64,000 nt of DNA, taken from the NCBI RefSeq assembly GCF_001891085.1, contig NZ_JXUP01000012.1:1-64000 (forward strand), given 5' to 3'. A model generated the notes under the pieces. It saw nothing but the letters and a program-made list of their open reading frames with translations, was not told where the DNA came from and did not search any database. Shown one piece after another: positions 26,525 to 34,461 of this stretch; the first letter of the stretch is position 1, and each line of letters begins with the position of its first letter. Made by a program: the position numbers and the translations under genes. The stretch comes from Campylobacter concisus. Lineage in GTDB: Bacteria > Campylobacterota > Campylobacteria > Campylobacterales > Campylobacteraceae.

Positions 26525-28969
26525 TCAAATATCGCTCTTCTTTACAAAGCTTGCTATTAGGCTTGGTAAGATGATTAGCGCGCCAAGAAGCATAAAAACC
26601 ATAACAAGATCGGTTAGTAGGCCAAAATATATAGTTGGAATAAAATTGCTAGTTATCATCACGCTAAAGCCAAGAAAAATAGTGAATGATGTGTAATACA
26701 TCGCATATCCGATGCTTGCGTGTGCGACTTTAATACTCTCAAAAACGCTTTTTGTAAGCATTTCTTCTTTAAAGCGGTGGATGTAGTGAATGATATCATC
26801 AACACCGATACCAATACTAATGGCTGCGATTGTGATACTCATCACATCAAGCGGAATGCCAAAAAATCCCATCACGCCAAAGAGCGTGCAAAGTGGGGTT
26901 AAATTTGAAACTATCGCAATGGTTGCTAGCTTTATACTTCTAAAAATAAAGCAAAATATGACAAAAAGTATAGCGACGGTTAGCCCAAAAGTATCAACTT
27001 GTGAGCTAAGTAAATTTTGAAGCATATTGTTATAAAGCACCATCATTCCGGCAACTTCTATGCTTACATTGTCATTTTTAGTAAGCTGTGCTAGCCCTTC
27101 TCTAAGCTCCTTTAGAAATAAATTTCGTCTAAGCTCGGAGTCGCTATCGACGATCCTTATACTAAATCTAAGCTCGTCATCTTCAACGCTCACATAAGGA
27201 CTTAATAAGATGTTTCTATAATTTTGTGGCAATTTCTCATACATCGCAGCCAGTAAAAAATCATCACTCGCACCGTTATTTAGCTCTTTTATGGCTTTTA
27301 TAAGGGTTGCTAGCGAGCTTACATGTCCGACAAATTTTTGCTCTTTTAAATAGTCGTGAATCTTCTCAGCAACCCTTGTGTGATAGCTATTAAACCAGTA
27401 TTTCGCATCCTTGGCATTGCTTTCAAACTCATTTTCAAACTCATCTTGTTCAGCATTTTTATCTTGTTTTTGTTCTTTAAATTTCACTATCACATCAACT
27501 GGTATCGTGCCGCCAAGTTTGGTATCAATAACTTGCATTCCTTGGCGAATTTCTGTGCTTTCTTTAAAGTAGCCAATGAAGCTATTTTCAACCTTTATCT
27601 TGCTGATACCATAAACGCCAAAACAGACAACTAGCGCACAAACTATATAAATAATCTTTCTTGAGTTTAGGGCTAAATTTGCGCAGTATTTTGTAAATTT
27701 AAAGCTATTTTCAAAGGTTCTAATGGGAGCTAATTTTTCTAAATTTACATTTATCGCGCCAAATAGCAAAAACGCAAGCACAAGCGAAACGCTAATGCCA
27801 GTGCTCATCATAATGCCAAGCATGATAACTGGCTTTATGTCAGCACTCATGAGTGAGCTAAAGCCAATAACTGTGGTAAATATCGCCCAAAAAGATGGAG
27901 AGAATTTATCGCGAAGCGTTAGATAAATTAGCTGATTTTGGCTATATTTTGGATGCTTTGCGTAAAATTCTCGGTAGCTAACGACAAGATGAATCACAGT
28001 TGAAATGGTAATGATGAGCTGAAGTGCGATGTAGTTTGAGCTAATGACCGTCACTTCCCAGTCAAATATACCAAAAATTCCGGTCGTAAAAATGGCACTT
28101 ACAGCACATATAAACATCGGCAAAACTATCCATCTAACCTGCCTGAAAAATAGCCATAAACTAAAGCTAAGAAGAGCAAGTACGCTTAATCCATAGACCA
28201 AAAGATCACTTTTTATAAAGCCTATCATATCATCGGCGATCATATTTGCACCGCCTAAAAATAGCTCGTCATTTGCATTAAATTTAGCTATGGTTGCTTT
28301 TATGGACTCAAGGTTTTCGTGATCACTTTTTCTAAGCTCATCTCGGTAGGCTTTAAACTCATAGGCAAGAGCCTCTAGCTTAAGTCGCTCAGCTTGTGTG
28401 ATAGTGCCGTTTGACTCTTTTTGGCTAAGTAAATTTCTCTCATTTACAAGCTCGTTAAATTTCTCATCTTGTTTTAAATTTAGAGCAATCGCTGTGGTTT
28501 TTAGATCTTTGCTTATCAAATTTCCGCTGTAAATCGGGCTTTTGGCAAACTCAAGCTTTGCTTTTGAAATATTTATATCTTTATCTTGCAGCGTTGGAGT
28601 ATGATCTAAGATACCAGTAATCCCGCCTTTTACACTATTTAAAAGCGGAATATTTATTATAGAGATGACGCTATTTACCATATCGTTTTTAGCTAGTTCA
28701 TCGCCTAAATTTTTGATAAGTTCTAAATTTTTAGGTGAAAAAAGATCATCTTTTGGGGTAAAAGCAACCACTAAAAATCCGGGTGAGTCGTAGCGTTTGG
28801 CTATCTCCCTATAAGCTTTTAAGTCAGGATCATGCTCAAGCAGCAGCGTTTCAGCTGACGCATCAACGCTAAGCTTAGTGCTAAGATAGCCAAAAACTAC
28901 GCTTAAAGCTAAAATTAGAGCAATAATAAGCTTATTTTTAGCAATGATAAATTTAAAAATTTGTCGCAT
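26525..28969 (-). CDS. RND-superfamily (MMPL/HpnN-like) transporter
   Basis: An 814-residue inner-membrane protein with the RND layout: one N-terminal helix, a large periplasmic loop (about 35-240), a cluster of five to six helices (about 245-420), a second helix and periplasmic loop (about 440-640) and a final helix cluster (about 645-805). Sterol-sensing-like GVDDIIHYIHRF (about 736-747) and SIGIGV mark the second cluster. It belongs to the MMPL/HpnN branch, not to AcrB. It shares one base with the mlaC-like gene, so the MlaA/MlaC/RND set forms one operon as in C. jejuni Cj1371-1373. Role inferred: moving phospholipid or another lipid between envelope membranes in place of the MlaFEDB ABC complex. 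Confidence 0.82.
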   Translation of the reverse strand: MRQIFKFIIAKNKLIIALILALSVVFGYLSTKLSVDASAETLLLEHDPDLKAYREIAKRYDSPGFLVVAFTPKDDLFSPKNLELIKNLGDELAKNDMVNSVISIINIPLLNSVKGGITGILDHTPTLQDKDINISKAKLEFAKSPIYSGNLISKDLKTTAIALNLKQDEKFNELVNERNLLSQKESNGTITQAERLKLEALAYEFKAYRDELRKSDHENLESIKATIAKFNANDELFLGGANMIADDMIGFIKSDLLVYGLSVLALLSFSLWLFFRQVRWIVLPMFICAVSAIFTTGIFGIFDWEVTVISSNYIALQLIITISTVIHLVVSYREFYAKHPKYSQNQLIYLTLRDKFSPSFWAIFTTVIGFSSLMSADIKPVIMLGIMMSTGISVSLVLAFLLFGAINVNLEKLAPIRTFENSFKFTKYCANLALNSRKIIYIVCALVVCFGVYGISKIKVENSFIGYFKESTEIRQGMQVIDTKLGGTIPVDVIVKFKEQKQDKNAEQDEFENEFESNAKDAKYWFNSYHTRVAEKIHDYLKEQKFVGHVSSLATLIKAIKELNNGASDDFLLAAMYEKLPQNYRNILLSPYVSVEDDELRFSIRIVDSDSELRRNLFLKELREGLAQLTKNDNVSIEVAGMMVLYNNMLQNLLSSQVDTFGLTVAILFVIFCFIFRSIKLATIAIVSNLTPLCTLFGVMGFFGIPLDVMSITIAAISIGIGVDDIIHYIHRFKEEMLTKSVFESIKVAHASIGYAMYYTSFTIFLGFSVMITSNFIPTIYFGLLTDLVMVFMLLGALIILPSLIASFVKKSDI

Positions 28970-29571
28970 TAAGGATTGGTTTTATTTTGATCAGGCAAAA
29001 CAGCTTCGTTTAGCTTTTGTAAAAGAGTATTGAAATCAGCGTTATTTAGCACATCACCAAACTGACTTCTATAAGTTTGAAGGATGCTTACACCAACGAT
29101 ATCAAGATCGTAAATGAGCCAACCACGCTCTTTAGTGTCATAAAATTTATAGACAAATTCGTAGCTCTTGCCATCATTTATGAGCTCAGATGTGAGCCAA
29201 TATCTATTTTTTTGAGGTTCGCTCTCGCCAGTTATACGTATCTCTTGATCTTTGTATCCTAAAAGTTTATCTATGTATGAGCTTTTTAGTTTTTGCTCAA
29301 ATGCTGCGTCAAATTTAGTCTGCTCATCGCTACTTAGGCTGTTGTAACGTTTACCAAGGCTAATCTTTGCCATTTGTTTATAGTCAAAAAATGGATCAAG
29401 AAGAGCAAAAATTTCTTTTGTCTTTGCATTATTGTCTAAATTTGTATCTTTTAAAATTTCAATAACCTTTGTTGTTTTCATCTCTACTTCAGGTTTGATC
29501 TGCTCTTTTGAAATAGCAAAAAGGCTATTTGTAAAAAGTAAAATCATAGTTAGAATTTTTAAAATTTTCAT
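28969..29571 (-). CDS. mlaC: MlaC/Ttg2D-type periplasmic phospholipid-binding protein
   Basis: A 200-residue exported protein of the MlaC (toluene tolerance Ttg2D) family, which ferries phospholipids across the periplasm. The signal peptide is LKILTMILLFTNSLFA (about 3-18). Family pieces include LLDPFFDYKQMAKISLGKRY (about 57-76) and FVYKFYDTKERGWLIYDLDI with VGVSILQTYRSQF, the strand-turn-strand pattern near the C-terminus of MlaC. It lies two bases after the mlaA-like gene and shares a base with the RND gene. Confidence 0.85.
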   Translation of the reverse strand: MKILKILTMILLFTNSLFAISKEQIKPEVEMKTTKVIEILKDTNLDNNAKTKEIFALLDPFFDYKQMAKISLGKRYNSLSSDEQTKFDAAFEQKLKSSYIDKLLGYKDQEIRITGESEPQKNRYWLTSELINDGKSYEFVYKFYDTKERGWLIYDLDIVGVSILQTYRSQFGDVLNNADFNTLLQKLNEAVLPDQNKTNP

Positions 29572-29573
29572 AT

Positions 29574-30284
29574 TTACTCCTTGATAAGCTTATCGCGTCT
29601 TTGCTCGTAAGCATCGCGTAAAAATGGATAAAGATCAATAGCATCTTTTCTTAGTTTTTCATAAGCAGTTGGATCTTGTGAAAAGCTATTAAACGCTCTA
29701 TATGACTTGATACCAGTTGATAAAAGTATAGGATCAACGTAGCTAATAGGATCAGCAAAATAATCTCCGACCATGCCACCAGTATCTCTTAAATTTGATG
29801 GTCCAATAAGTGGCCAAACGATATGAAAACCGCTGCCAAGCCCCCAATATCCAAGCGTTTGTCCAAAATCTTCATCGTGAGGTTTTAGATTGTAGTATTT
29901 TGCTCCGTCTGTTAGTCCGCCAAAGCCTATTATCGTATTTGCTAAAAATCTCAATGTCTCTTCGCCAGCGTTTTGAAATTTAAACTGAAGTAAGTTATTT
30001 ACAAAGCGAACCGGGAAAAGCAAGTTGTCAAAGAAATTTGAAACCATTGTTCTAGCTGTTTTTGGTACAACATAGGCATAGCCTTTTGCCACCGGAGTTA
30101 GCATATTTACATAGATAAAGTCATTTGCATGTGTCATCATTCTATTGTAACCACTAAGCGGGTCAAAAACATCTTTTTTTGCTTCAAATTCAATATCAAA
30201 TTCGTCGCTTTCGCTATTCGTATTTATGTCCGTATTAGCACAGGCTAAAAGCAAACTAAAAAAGATAGAAAGCAAAAATTTCAT
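29574..30284 (-). CDS. mlaA: VacJ/MlaA outer-membrane lipoprotein
   Basis: MlaA sits in the outer membrane as a ring that lets outer-leaflet phospholipids pass to the periplasmic carrier. The 236-residue protein has a lipoprotein signal ending LLLACANT. The family core is DPLSGYNRMMTHANDFIYVN (about 41-60) and ANTIIGFGGLTDGAKYYNL, followed by DFGQTLGYWGLGSGFHIVWP (about 139-158), all typical of MlaA. It leads the MlaA-MlaC-RND operon. A porin partner such as OmpC is not visible in the window. Confidence 0.9.
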   Translation of the reverse strand: MKFLLSIFFSLLLACANTDINTNSESDEFDIEFEAKKDVFDPLSGYNRMMTHANDFIYVNMLTPVAKGYAYVVPKTARTMVSNFFDNLLFPVRFVNNLLQFKFQNAGEETLRFLANTIIGFGGLTDGAKYYNLKPHDEDFGQTLGYWGLGSGFHIVWPLIGPSNLRDTGGMVGDYFADPISYVDPILLSTGIKSYRAFNSFSQDPTAYEKLRKDAIDLYPFLRDAYEQRRDKLIKE

Positions 30285-30449
30285 ACTAAGCCTTATTTTT
30301 ATTTATAAAATGTAGCTCGATTTTATCTTTTAAAAACTTTACAAGAAATTAAGAGAAATTTATAAATTGGCTTAAATCTTTAAGCTTAAGGATTAATATA
30401 ATTAGATATACTTCACAAATTATTCTCTAATATAGTAAAGGTAAAAATT

Positions 30450-31232
30450 TTGAAAGCAGATATAAATTTAGAACTATTTTTAGGCGAAGATACACAGGTT
30501 TTAGCTAAACATATTACATTATTAAAGGCCATAAAAGAGACAAAAAGTATCACAAAAGCAGCGGAATTGGTTGGTATATCGTATAAAAATGCTTGGGACT
30601 GCCTTGATACGATAAATAATAAAAGTAGCAAGCCGCTTATTATTAGAGCTGATGGAAATAAAAAAAATAGTGGCTCTGAACTAAGCGAGTATGCCAATAA
30701 ACTGATAAAAATTTATGATGCCATTCTTGAGACTCAAAAGGATTTTTTGCAAAAAATTTGTCAAAAAGTAGATTTTGAGGATGTAGATATTATAAATCTT
30801 CAAAGAATGAATATGAACTTAAGTGCCAGAAATCAGCTCTCATGTGAGATTATTGGCATAAACCGCGGTGCGGTAAATTCTCAAATAGTTGCAAAACTAA
30901 GTAATGGCTGTACGCTTGAGTCAAACATTACAGTCGAGAGTGAGAAAAATTTAGGCCTAAAAGTTGGACAAAAAGTTATTTATATTTTTAAAGCTCCAGC
31001 TGTCATTTTGGCTAAGGATCTAGATATAAAAATAAGCACAAAAAATCAATTAAAAGGCGAGGTGATCGAAGCAAAGATAGGTGCTGTAAATGCTGAAATC
31101 ACTTTAAAACTAAGCGATGAACAGACTTTAACTGCTATCATCACAAAAGATAGTGCTATCCAGATGAAAATAGGTGTTGGCGATACACTTTTAGCAATAG
31201 TAAAATCATCTCAAATCATTATAGGAGTTTAA
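30450..31232 (+). CDS. modE: ModE-type molybdate-responsive regulator
   Basis: A 260-residue protein: an N-terminal winged-helix DNA-binding domain (about 15-110; HITLLKAIKETKSITKAAEL, then SYKNAWDCLDTIN, typical of ModE) and two C-terminal TOBE/Mop domains (about 120-190 and 195-260; SARNQLSCEIIGINRGAVNS and TKNQLKGEVIEAKIGAVNAE). ModE binds molybdate through the TOBE domains and then represses modABC. It starts at TTG and ends three bases before modA. The target operator should be in the 165-base gap upstream, but I could not fix its position. Confidence 0.88.
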   Translation: MKADINLELFLGEDTQVLAKHITLLKAIKETKSITKAAELVGISYKNAWDCLDTINNKSSKPLIIRADGNKKNSGSELSEYANKLIKIYDAILETQKDFLQKICQKVDFEDVDIINLQRMNMNLSARNQLSCEIIGINRGAVNSQIVAKLSNGCTLESNITVESEKNLGLKVGQKVIYIFKAPAVILAKDLDIKISTKNQLKGEVIEAKIGAVNAEITLKLSDEQTLTAIITKDSAIQMKIGVGDTLLAIVKSSQIIIGV

Positions 31233-31988
31233 ATGAGAAAAGTTTTTAAATTTTTATGTGTGACAGCTTTGCTTGCCATAAATGCATTTGGCGCTGAAGT
31301 AAATGTATATGCAGCAGCAAACACAACATACGCATTTCCAGAGCTTATAAAAGAGTTCAATAAGCTTCATCCAAACGCAAAGATCAACTTAACCCTTGGT
31401 GCAAGTGGTGGTCTTGTTACTCAGATCCAAAACTCAGCTCCAGCTGATATATTCATGGCTGCTGATATGGGCTTTGCGCAAAAAGCTTATGATACAGGCT
31501 TTGCAGTAGCTGCTCCAAAAGTTTATGCACAAGGCGCTGTTGCTATTTTTTCTATCAGAGATGTTGATTTCAAAAAAGGTATCGAAGTTGTTCGTGGCTT
31601 AAAAGCGATCTCTATCGCAAATCCACAAACCGCACCATACGGCAAAGCTAGTATAGAGGCTCTTAAAAATGCAAAACTTTATGATGAAGTAGAAAAAAAT
31701 ATCGTCTATGCTCAAAAAATTTCTGAAACTCTATCTCAGGCGCTAAGTGCATCTGATGTAGGTTTTATCGCTGCTAGTGCACTTTTTGATGAGAAAATGT
31801 CAAAATACAAAGAGGGCGTTAATTACATCTTTGTTCCACAAGAGCTATACACTCCGATCGATCAAGGTATCGTTCTTCTAAAACATGCTGAAAAAAATGA
31901 TGATGCAAAAGCATTTTATGAGTTTATCTTAGGTGATAAATCAAGAGAAATTTTCAAGAAATTTGGTTACAACGTTCCAGCTAAATGA
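31233..31988 (+). CDS. modA: Molybdate ABC transporter binding protein
   Basis: A 251-residue periplasmic molybdate-binding protein with signal peptide VFKFLCVTALLAINAFG (about 4-20). The mature start EVNVYAAANTTYAFPELIKE is the ModA motif, with LTLGASGGLVTQIQNSAPAD and AADMGFAQKAYDTGF following; these carry the anion-binding Ser and Thr. The operon order is modE-modA-mop-modC-modB, and its last codons overlap the mop gene by four bases. Confidence 0.93.
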   Translation: MRKVFKFLCVTALLAINAFGAEVNVYAAANTTYAFPELIKEFNKLHPNAKINLTLGASGGLVTQIQNSAPADIFMAADMGFAQKAYDTGFAVAAPKVYAQGAVAIFSIRDVDFKKGIEVVRGLKAISIANPQTAPYGKASIEALKNAKLYDEVEKNIVYAQKISETLSQALSASDVGFIAASALFDEKMSKYKEGVNYIFVPQELYTPIDQGIVLLKHAEKNDDAKAFYEFILGDKSREIFKKFGYNVPAK

Positions 31989-32380
31989 TAAGAGCAAAGA
32001 TCGTTGGAATTTTAACTAAAGATGACGTTAGCTTATTTGAGCTAAAGGGTCTAAATTTAGAGGCGAATTTATTTATGCTAGTCTTGAATGAGGCTAGCAA
32101 ATTTGCCTTAGATGATGAGATCGACTTAGGTTTTAAAAGCTCCGATGTTATCTTGGCAAAAGACAAACTAAGCAATAGCTCGCTTGAAAACGAGCTAAAG
32201 TGCGTGATTGAAGCTATAAATTTTGGTGAAATTTTAAGTGTTATTAGCTTAAAGTGTGGCGGAATTTACTTCGAAGCTATTATCTCAAATCACGCATTAA
32301 AAACTATGAACATAGGTGAAAACGATGAAGTCTTTGCCTATATAAAATCTACAAGCATTCACATAAGTACACAAAAATGA
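31985..32380 (+). CDS. mop: Molbindin-like (Mop/TOBE) protein
   Basis: A 131-residue protein built from two TOBE-like domains (about 1-60 and 65-130), as in molbindins that store molybdate or tungstate in the cytoplasm. The second domain shows ELKCVIEAINFGEILSVISL and SNHALKTMNIGENDEVFAYI followed by KSTSIHIS, a clear Mop-type strand set. The first is diverged. The gene overlaps modA by four bases and modC by four bases, so it is expressed with the transporter. Symbol used in the family sense only. Confidence 0.75.
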   Translation: MIRAKIVGILTKDDVSLFELKGLNLEANLFMLVLNEASKFALDDEIDLGFKSSDVILAKDKLSNSSLENELKCVIEAINFGEILSVISLKCGGIYFEAIISNHALKTMNIGENDEVFAYIKSTSIHISTQK

Positions 32381-33234
32381 TAGAAATTTCTTGTAAAAAA
32401 GAGCTAAATGGCGGTGGCGGAAAATTTTTACTTGAGGCCGACCTTAGCTTTGAAAGTGGTGATTTTGTCGCACTTTATGGAGCAAGCGGTGGCGGAAAGA
32501 CCACCATTTTACGCTTGATCGCTGGCTTTGAAGCACCACAAAGTGGCTTTATAAGAGTTGGGGATAAAATCTTCTTTGATGAAAAGACAAATTTGGCTCC
32601 ACAAAAGCGAAATATCGGCTTTTTATTTCAAGACTACGCACTTTTTGAAAATATGAATGTCTTTAAAAATTTACTCTTTGCAAAAAACGATCTAGCTCTA
32701 GCAAATAAACTTCTTGATATTTGTGGCCTAACAAGCCTAAAAAATGCAAAAATTAGCACTCTTTCTGGCGGCCAAAAACAACGTGTTGCTTTAGCTCGTG
32801 CGGTCATGAGAAAGCCTGAAATTTTACTACTTGATGAGCCGTTAAGTGCGCTTGATAATGCCATGCGTGAGAAACTTCAAGACTATTTGCTAGCACTTCA
32901 TGATGAGTTTAAGATGAGCATTATTTTAGTAAGCCATGATATCGCTGAAATTTATAAGCTTTGCAATAAAGTCTTTGTCCTTGAAAACGGCAAAATTTCA
33001 AGATCAGGTAGTGCAAATGAGATATTTTTAAAGAGTGCAGGATCGCAGAAATTTGCCTTTAATGCTAAAATTTTAGAGATAAAAAAACGTGATGCTATTT
33101 ACGTGGCAAATGTATTAATAAACCGCCAAATCTGTGAAGTGGTGCTAAGTAGTAGCGAAGCAATGAATCTAAAAGCAGGCGATATGGTAGTAGTTAGCAC
33201 AAAAGCATTTAGTGTAAATTTGGAAAAAGCATGA
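32377..33234 (+). CDS. modC: Molybdate ABC transporter ATPase
   Basis: A 285-residue ATP-binding subunit. Walker A is GASGGGKTT (about 39-47), the Q-loop lies in FLFQDYALFENM, the signature is LSGGQKQRVALARA (about 131-144) and Walker B is ILLLDEPLSALDNAMR, with the switch His in VSHDIAEI. The C-terminal 60 residues may be a short TOBE-like regulatory part. It overlaps both neighbours by four bases. It could also energise the orphan ModAB at 24.4 kb, which has no ATPase of its own. Confidence 0.93.
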   Translation: MIEISCKKELNGGGGKFLLEADLSFESGDFVALYGASGGGKTTILRLIAGFEAPQSGFIRVGDKIFFDEKTNLAPQKRNIGFLFQDYALFENMNVFKNLLFAKNDLALANKLLDICGLTSLKNAKISTLSGGQKQRVALARAVMRKPEILLLDEPLSALDNAMREKLQDYLLALHDEFKMSIILVSHDIAEIYKLCNKVFVLENGKISRSGSANEIFLKSAGSQKFAFNAKILEIKKRDAIYVANVLINRQICEVVLSSSEAMNLKAGDMVVVSTKAFSVNLEKA

Positions 33235-33908
33235 TAGACGAGTTAAGAAGTATCGATTACGAGCCATTTTGGCTATCACTAAAATTATCTTTTATAACAA
33301 CTTTTATTTTATTTTTTGCCTGCATTGCACTTGCATATTTTATGTCGCAGAAAAAATTCTTTGGCAAATCATTTTTAGAGTCAATAATCTCACTGCCTTT
33401 GGTTTTGCCGCCAAGTGTTCTTGGCTTTTATCTGCTCATTTTTCTTTCGCCTTATTCGGCCTTTGGTAAATTTATTGAAGAAATTTTTGGAGTTAGGCTT
33501 GTTTTTAACTTCACAGGTCTTGTTGTGGCAAGTTGTATCTATTCATTGCCATTTATGTTTGGGCCGATTTATGCTGGGCTAAATAGCCTAAAAAAGAGCC
33601 TTTTTGAAGCGAGTTATAGTCTTGGTAAAAATAAGCTCACGACTATTTTTAGGGTGATTTTGCCAAGCATCAGATCAAATTTATTAACAGCTACTGTCGT
33701 TAGTTTTGCTCACACTATGGGCGAGTTTGGTGTTGTTTTAATGATAGGCGGTAGCGTAGCTGGAGAGAGCAAGGTTGCGAGCATTGCGATATTTGAAGCG
33801 GTTGAAATGCTTGATTACACCAAGGCTCATATCTATGCACTTTTGATGCTAATAATTAGCTTTTTTGTTCTTTTCGTAGTTTATCTTTTAAATTCTAAAA
33901 AAGCTTAA
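33231..33908 (+). CDS. modB: Molybdate ABC transporter permease
   Basis: A 225-residue inner-membrane permease with about six helices. ModB hallmarks are SLPLVLPPSVLGFYLLIFLS (about 54-73), the EAA loop LFEASYSLGKNKLTTIFRVI and TMGEFGVVLMIGGSVAGESK (about 160-179). It closes the modE-A-mop-C-B operon and is followed by AT-rich DNA without an obvious terminator. Confidence 0.93.
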   Translation: MIDELRSIDYEPFWLSLKLSFITTFILFFACIALAYFMSQKKFFGKSFLESIISLPLVLPPSVLGFYLLIFLSPYSAFGKFIEEIFGVRLVFNFTGLVVASCIYSLPFMFGPIYAGLNSLKKSLFEASYSLGKNKLTTIFRVILPSIRSNLLTATVVSFAHTMGEFGVVLMIGGSVAGESKVASIAIFEAVEMLDYTKAHIYALLMLIISFFVLFVVYLLNSKKA

Positions 33909-33955
33909 GACAAAGCTTATAAAGATATAATAGTAAAAATTTTAAAGGATGAAGT

Positions 33956-34453
33956 ATGATAAACGTGCCTACAAGTATATATTTAAATACACTAGACGGT
34001 AAGGAATTTGATTTTTCCGCCTTTGCAAGAACGCATGACTGCGTTATTTTTATCTACCCAAAGATAGGCGAGGACTTTAATCTTTTAAGTGAGCAGCTGC
34101 AAAATACTGCGGGCATGAAGGGCTGCACCAAACAAGCGATAAACTATAAGAAATTTTTAAAAGATTTTAACGATCTTGGTTTCATGGTAGTGGCCATTAG
34201 CTCACAAGATATCGCAGCTCAAAAGAAATTTCAAGAAGAGACTTCAACTGGAGTCATGTTTCTAAACGATAGTGAGTTTATGCTTGAGAGAGCACTTGAA
34301 CTTCCAGTTTTTTCTGCATCAAATGGACATAAATTTTACTTTAGACAAACGCTCATCATAAAAGATGGCAAGATAAGGCGCGCATATATAGTGGATGATC
34401 CTGAGAATGATGCTAAAAATATGCTAGAAAAAATCAAAGAAAAAGACTACTAG
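33956..34453 (+). CDS. Redoxin/peroxiredoxin-family protein with an insertion
   Basis: A 165-residue thioredoxin-fold protein related to the Bcp/PrxQ group. In Bcp the catalytic loop reads YPK-(about 4)-GCT; here IFIYPK is followed by about 17 extra residues before GMKGCTKQAI (cysteine near residue 59). The rest is peroxiredoxin-like: FNDLGFMVVAISSQD, then RQTLIIKDGKIRRAYIVDDP. A second cysteine is absent, so if active it would be a 1-Cys enzyme. Preceded by AAAGGATGAAG and followed nine bases later by the methyltransferase gene. Confidence 0.72.
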   Translation: MINVPTSIYLNTLDGKEFDFSAFARTHDCVIFIYPKIGEDFNLLSEQLQNTAGMKGCTKQAINYKKFLKDFNDLGFMVVAISSQDIAAQKKFQEETSTGVMFLNDSEFMLERALELPVFSASNGHKFYFRQTLIIKDGKIRRAYIVDDPENDAKNMLEKIKEKDY

Positions 34454-34461
34454 GAGCTAAA

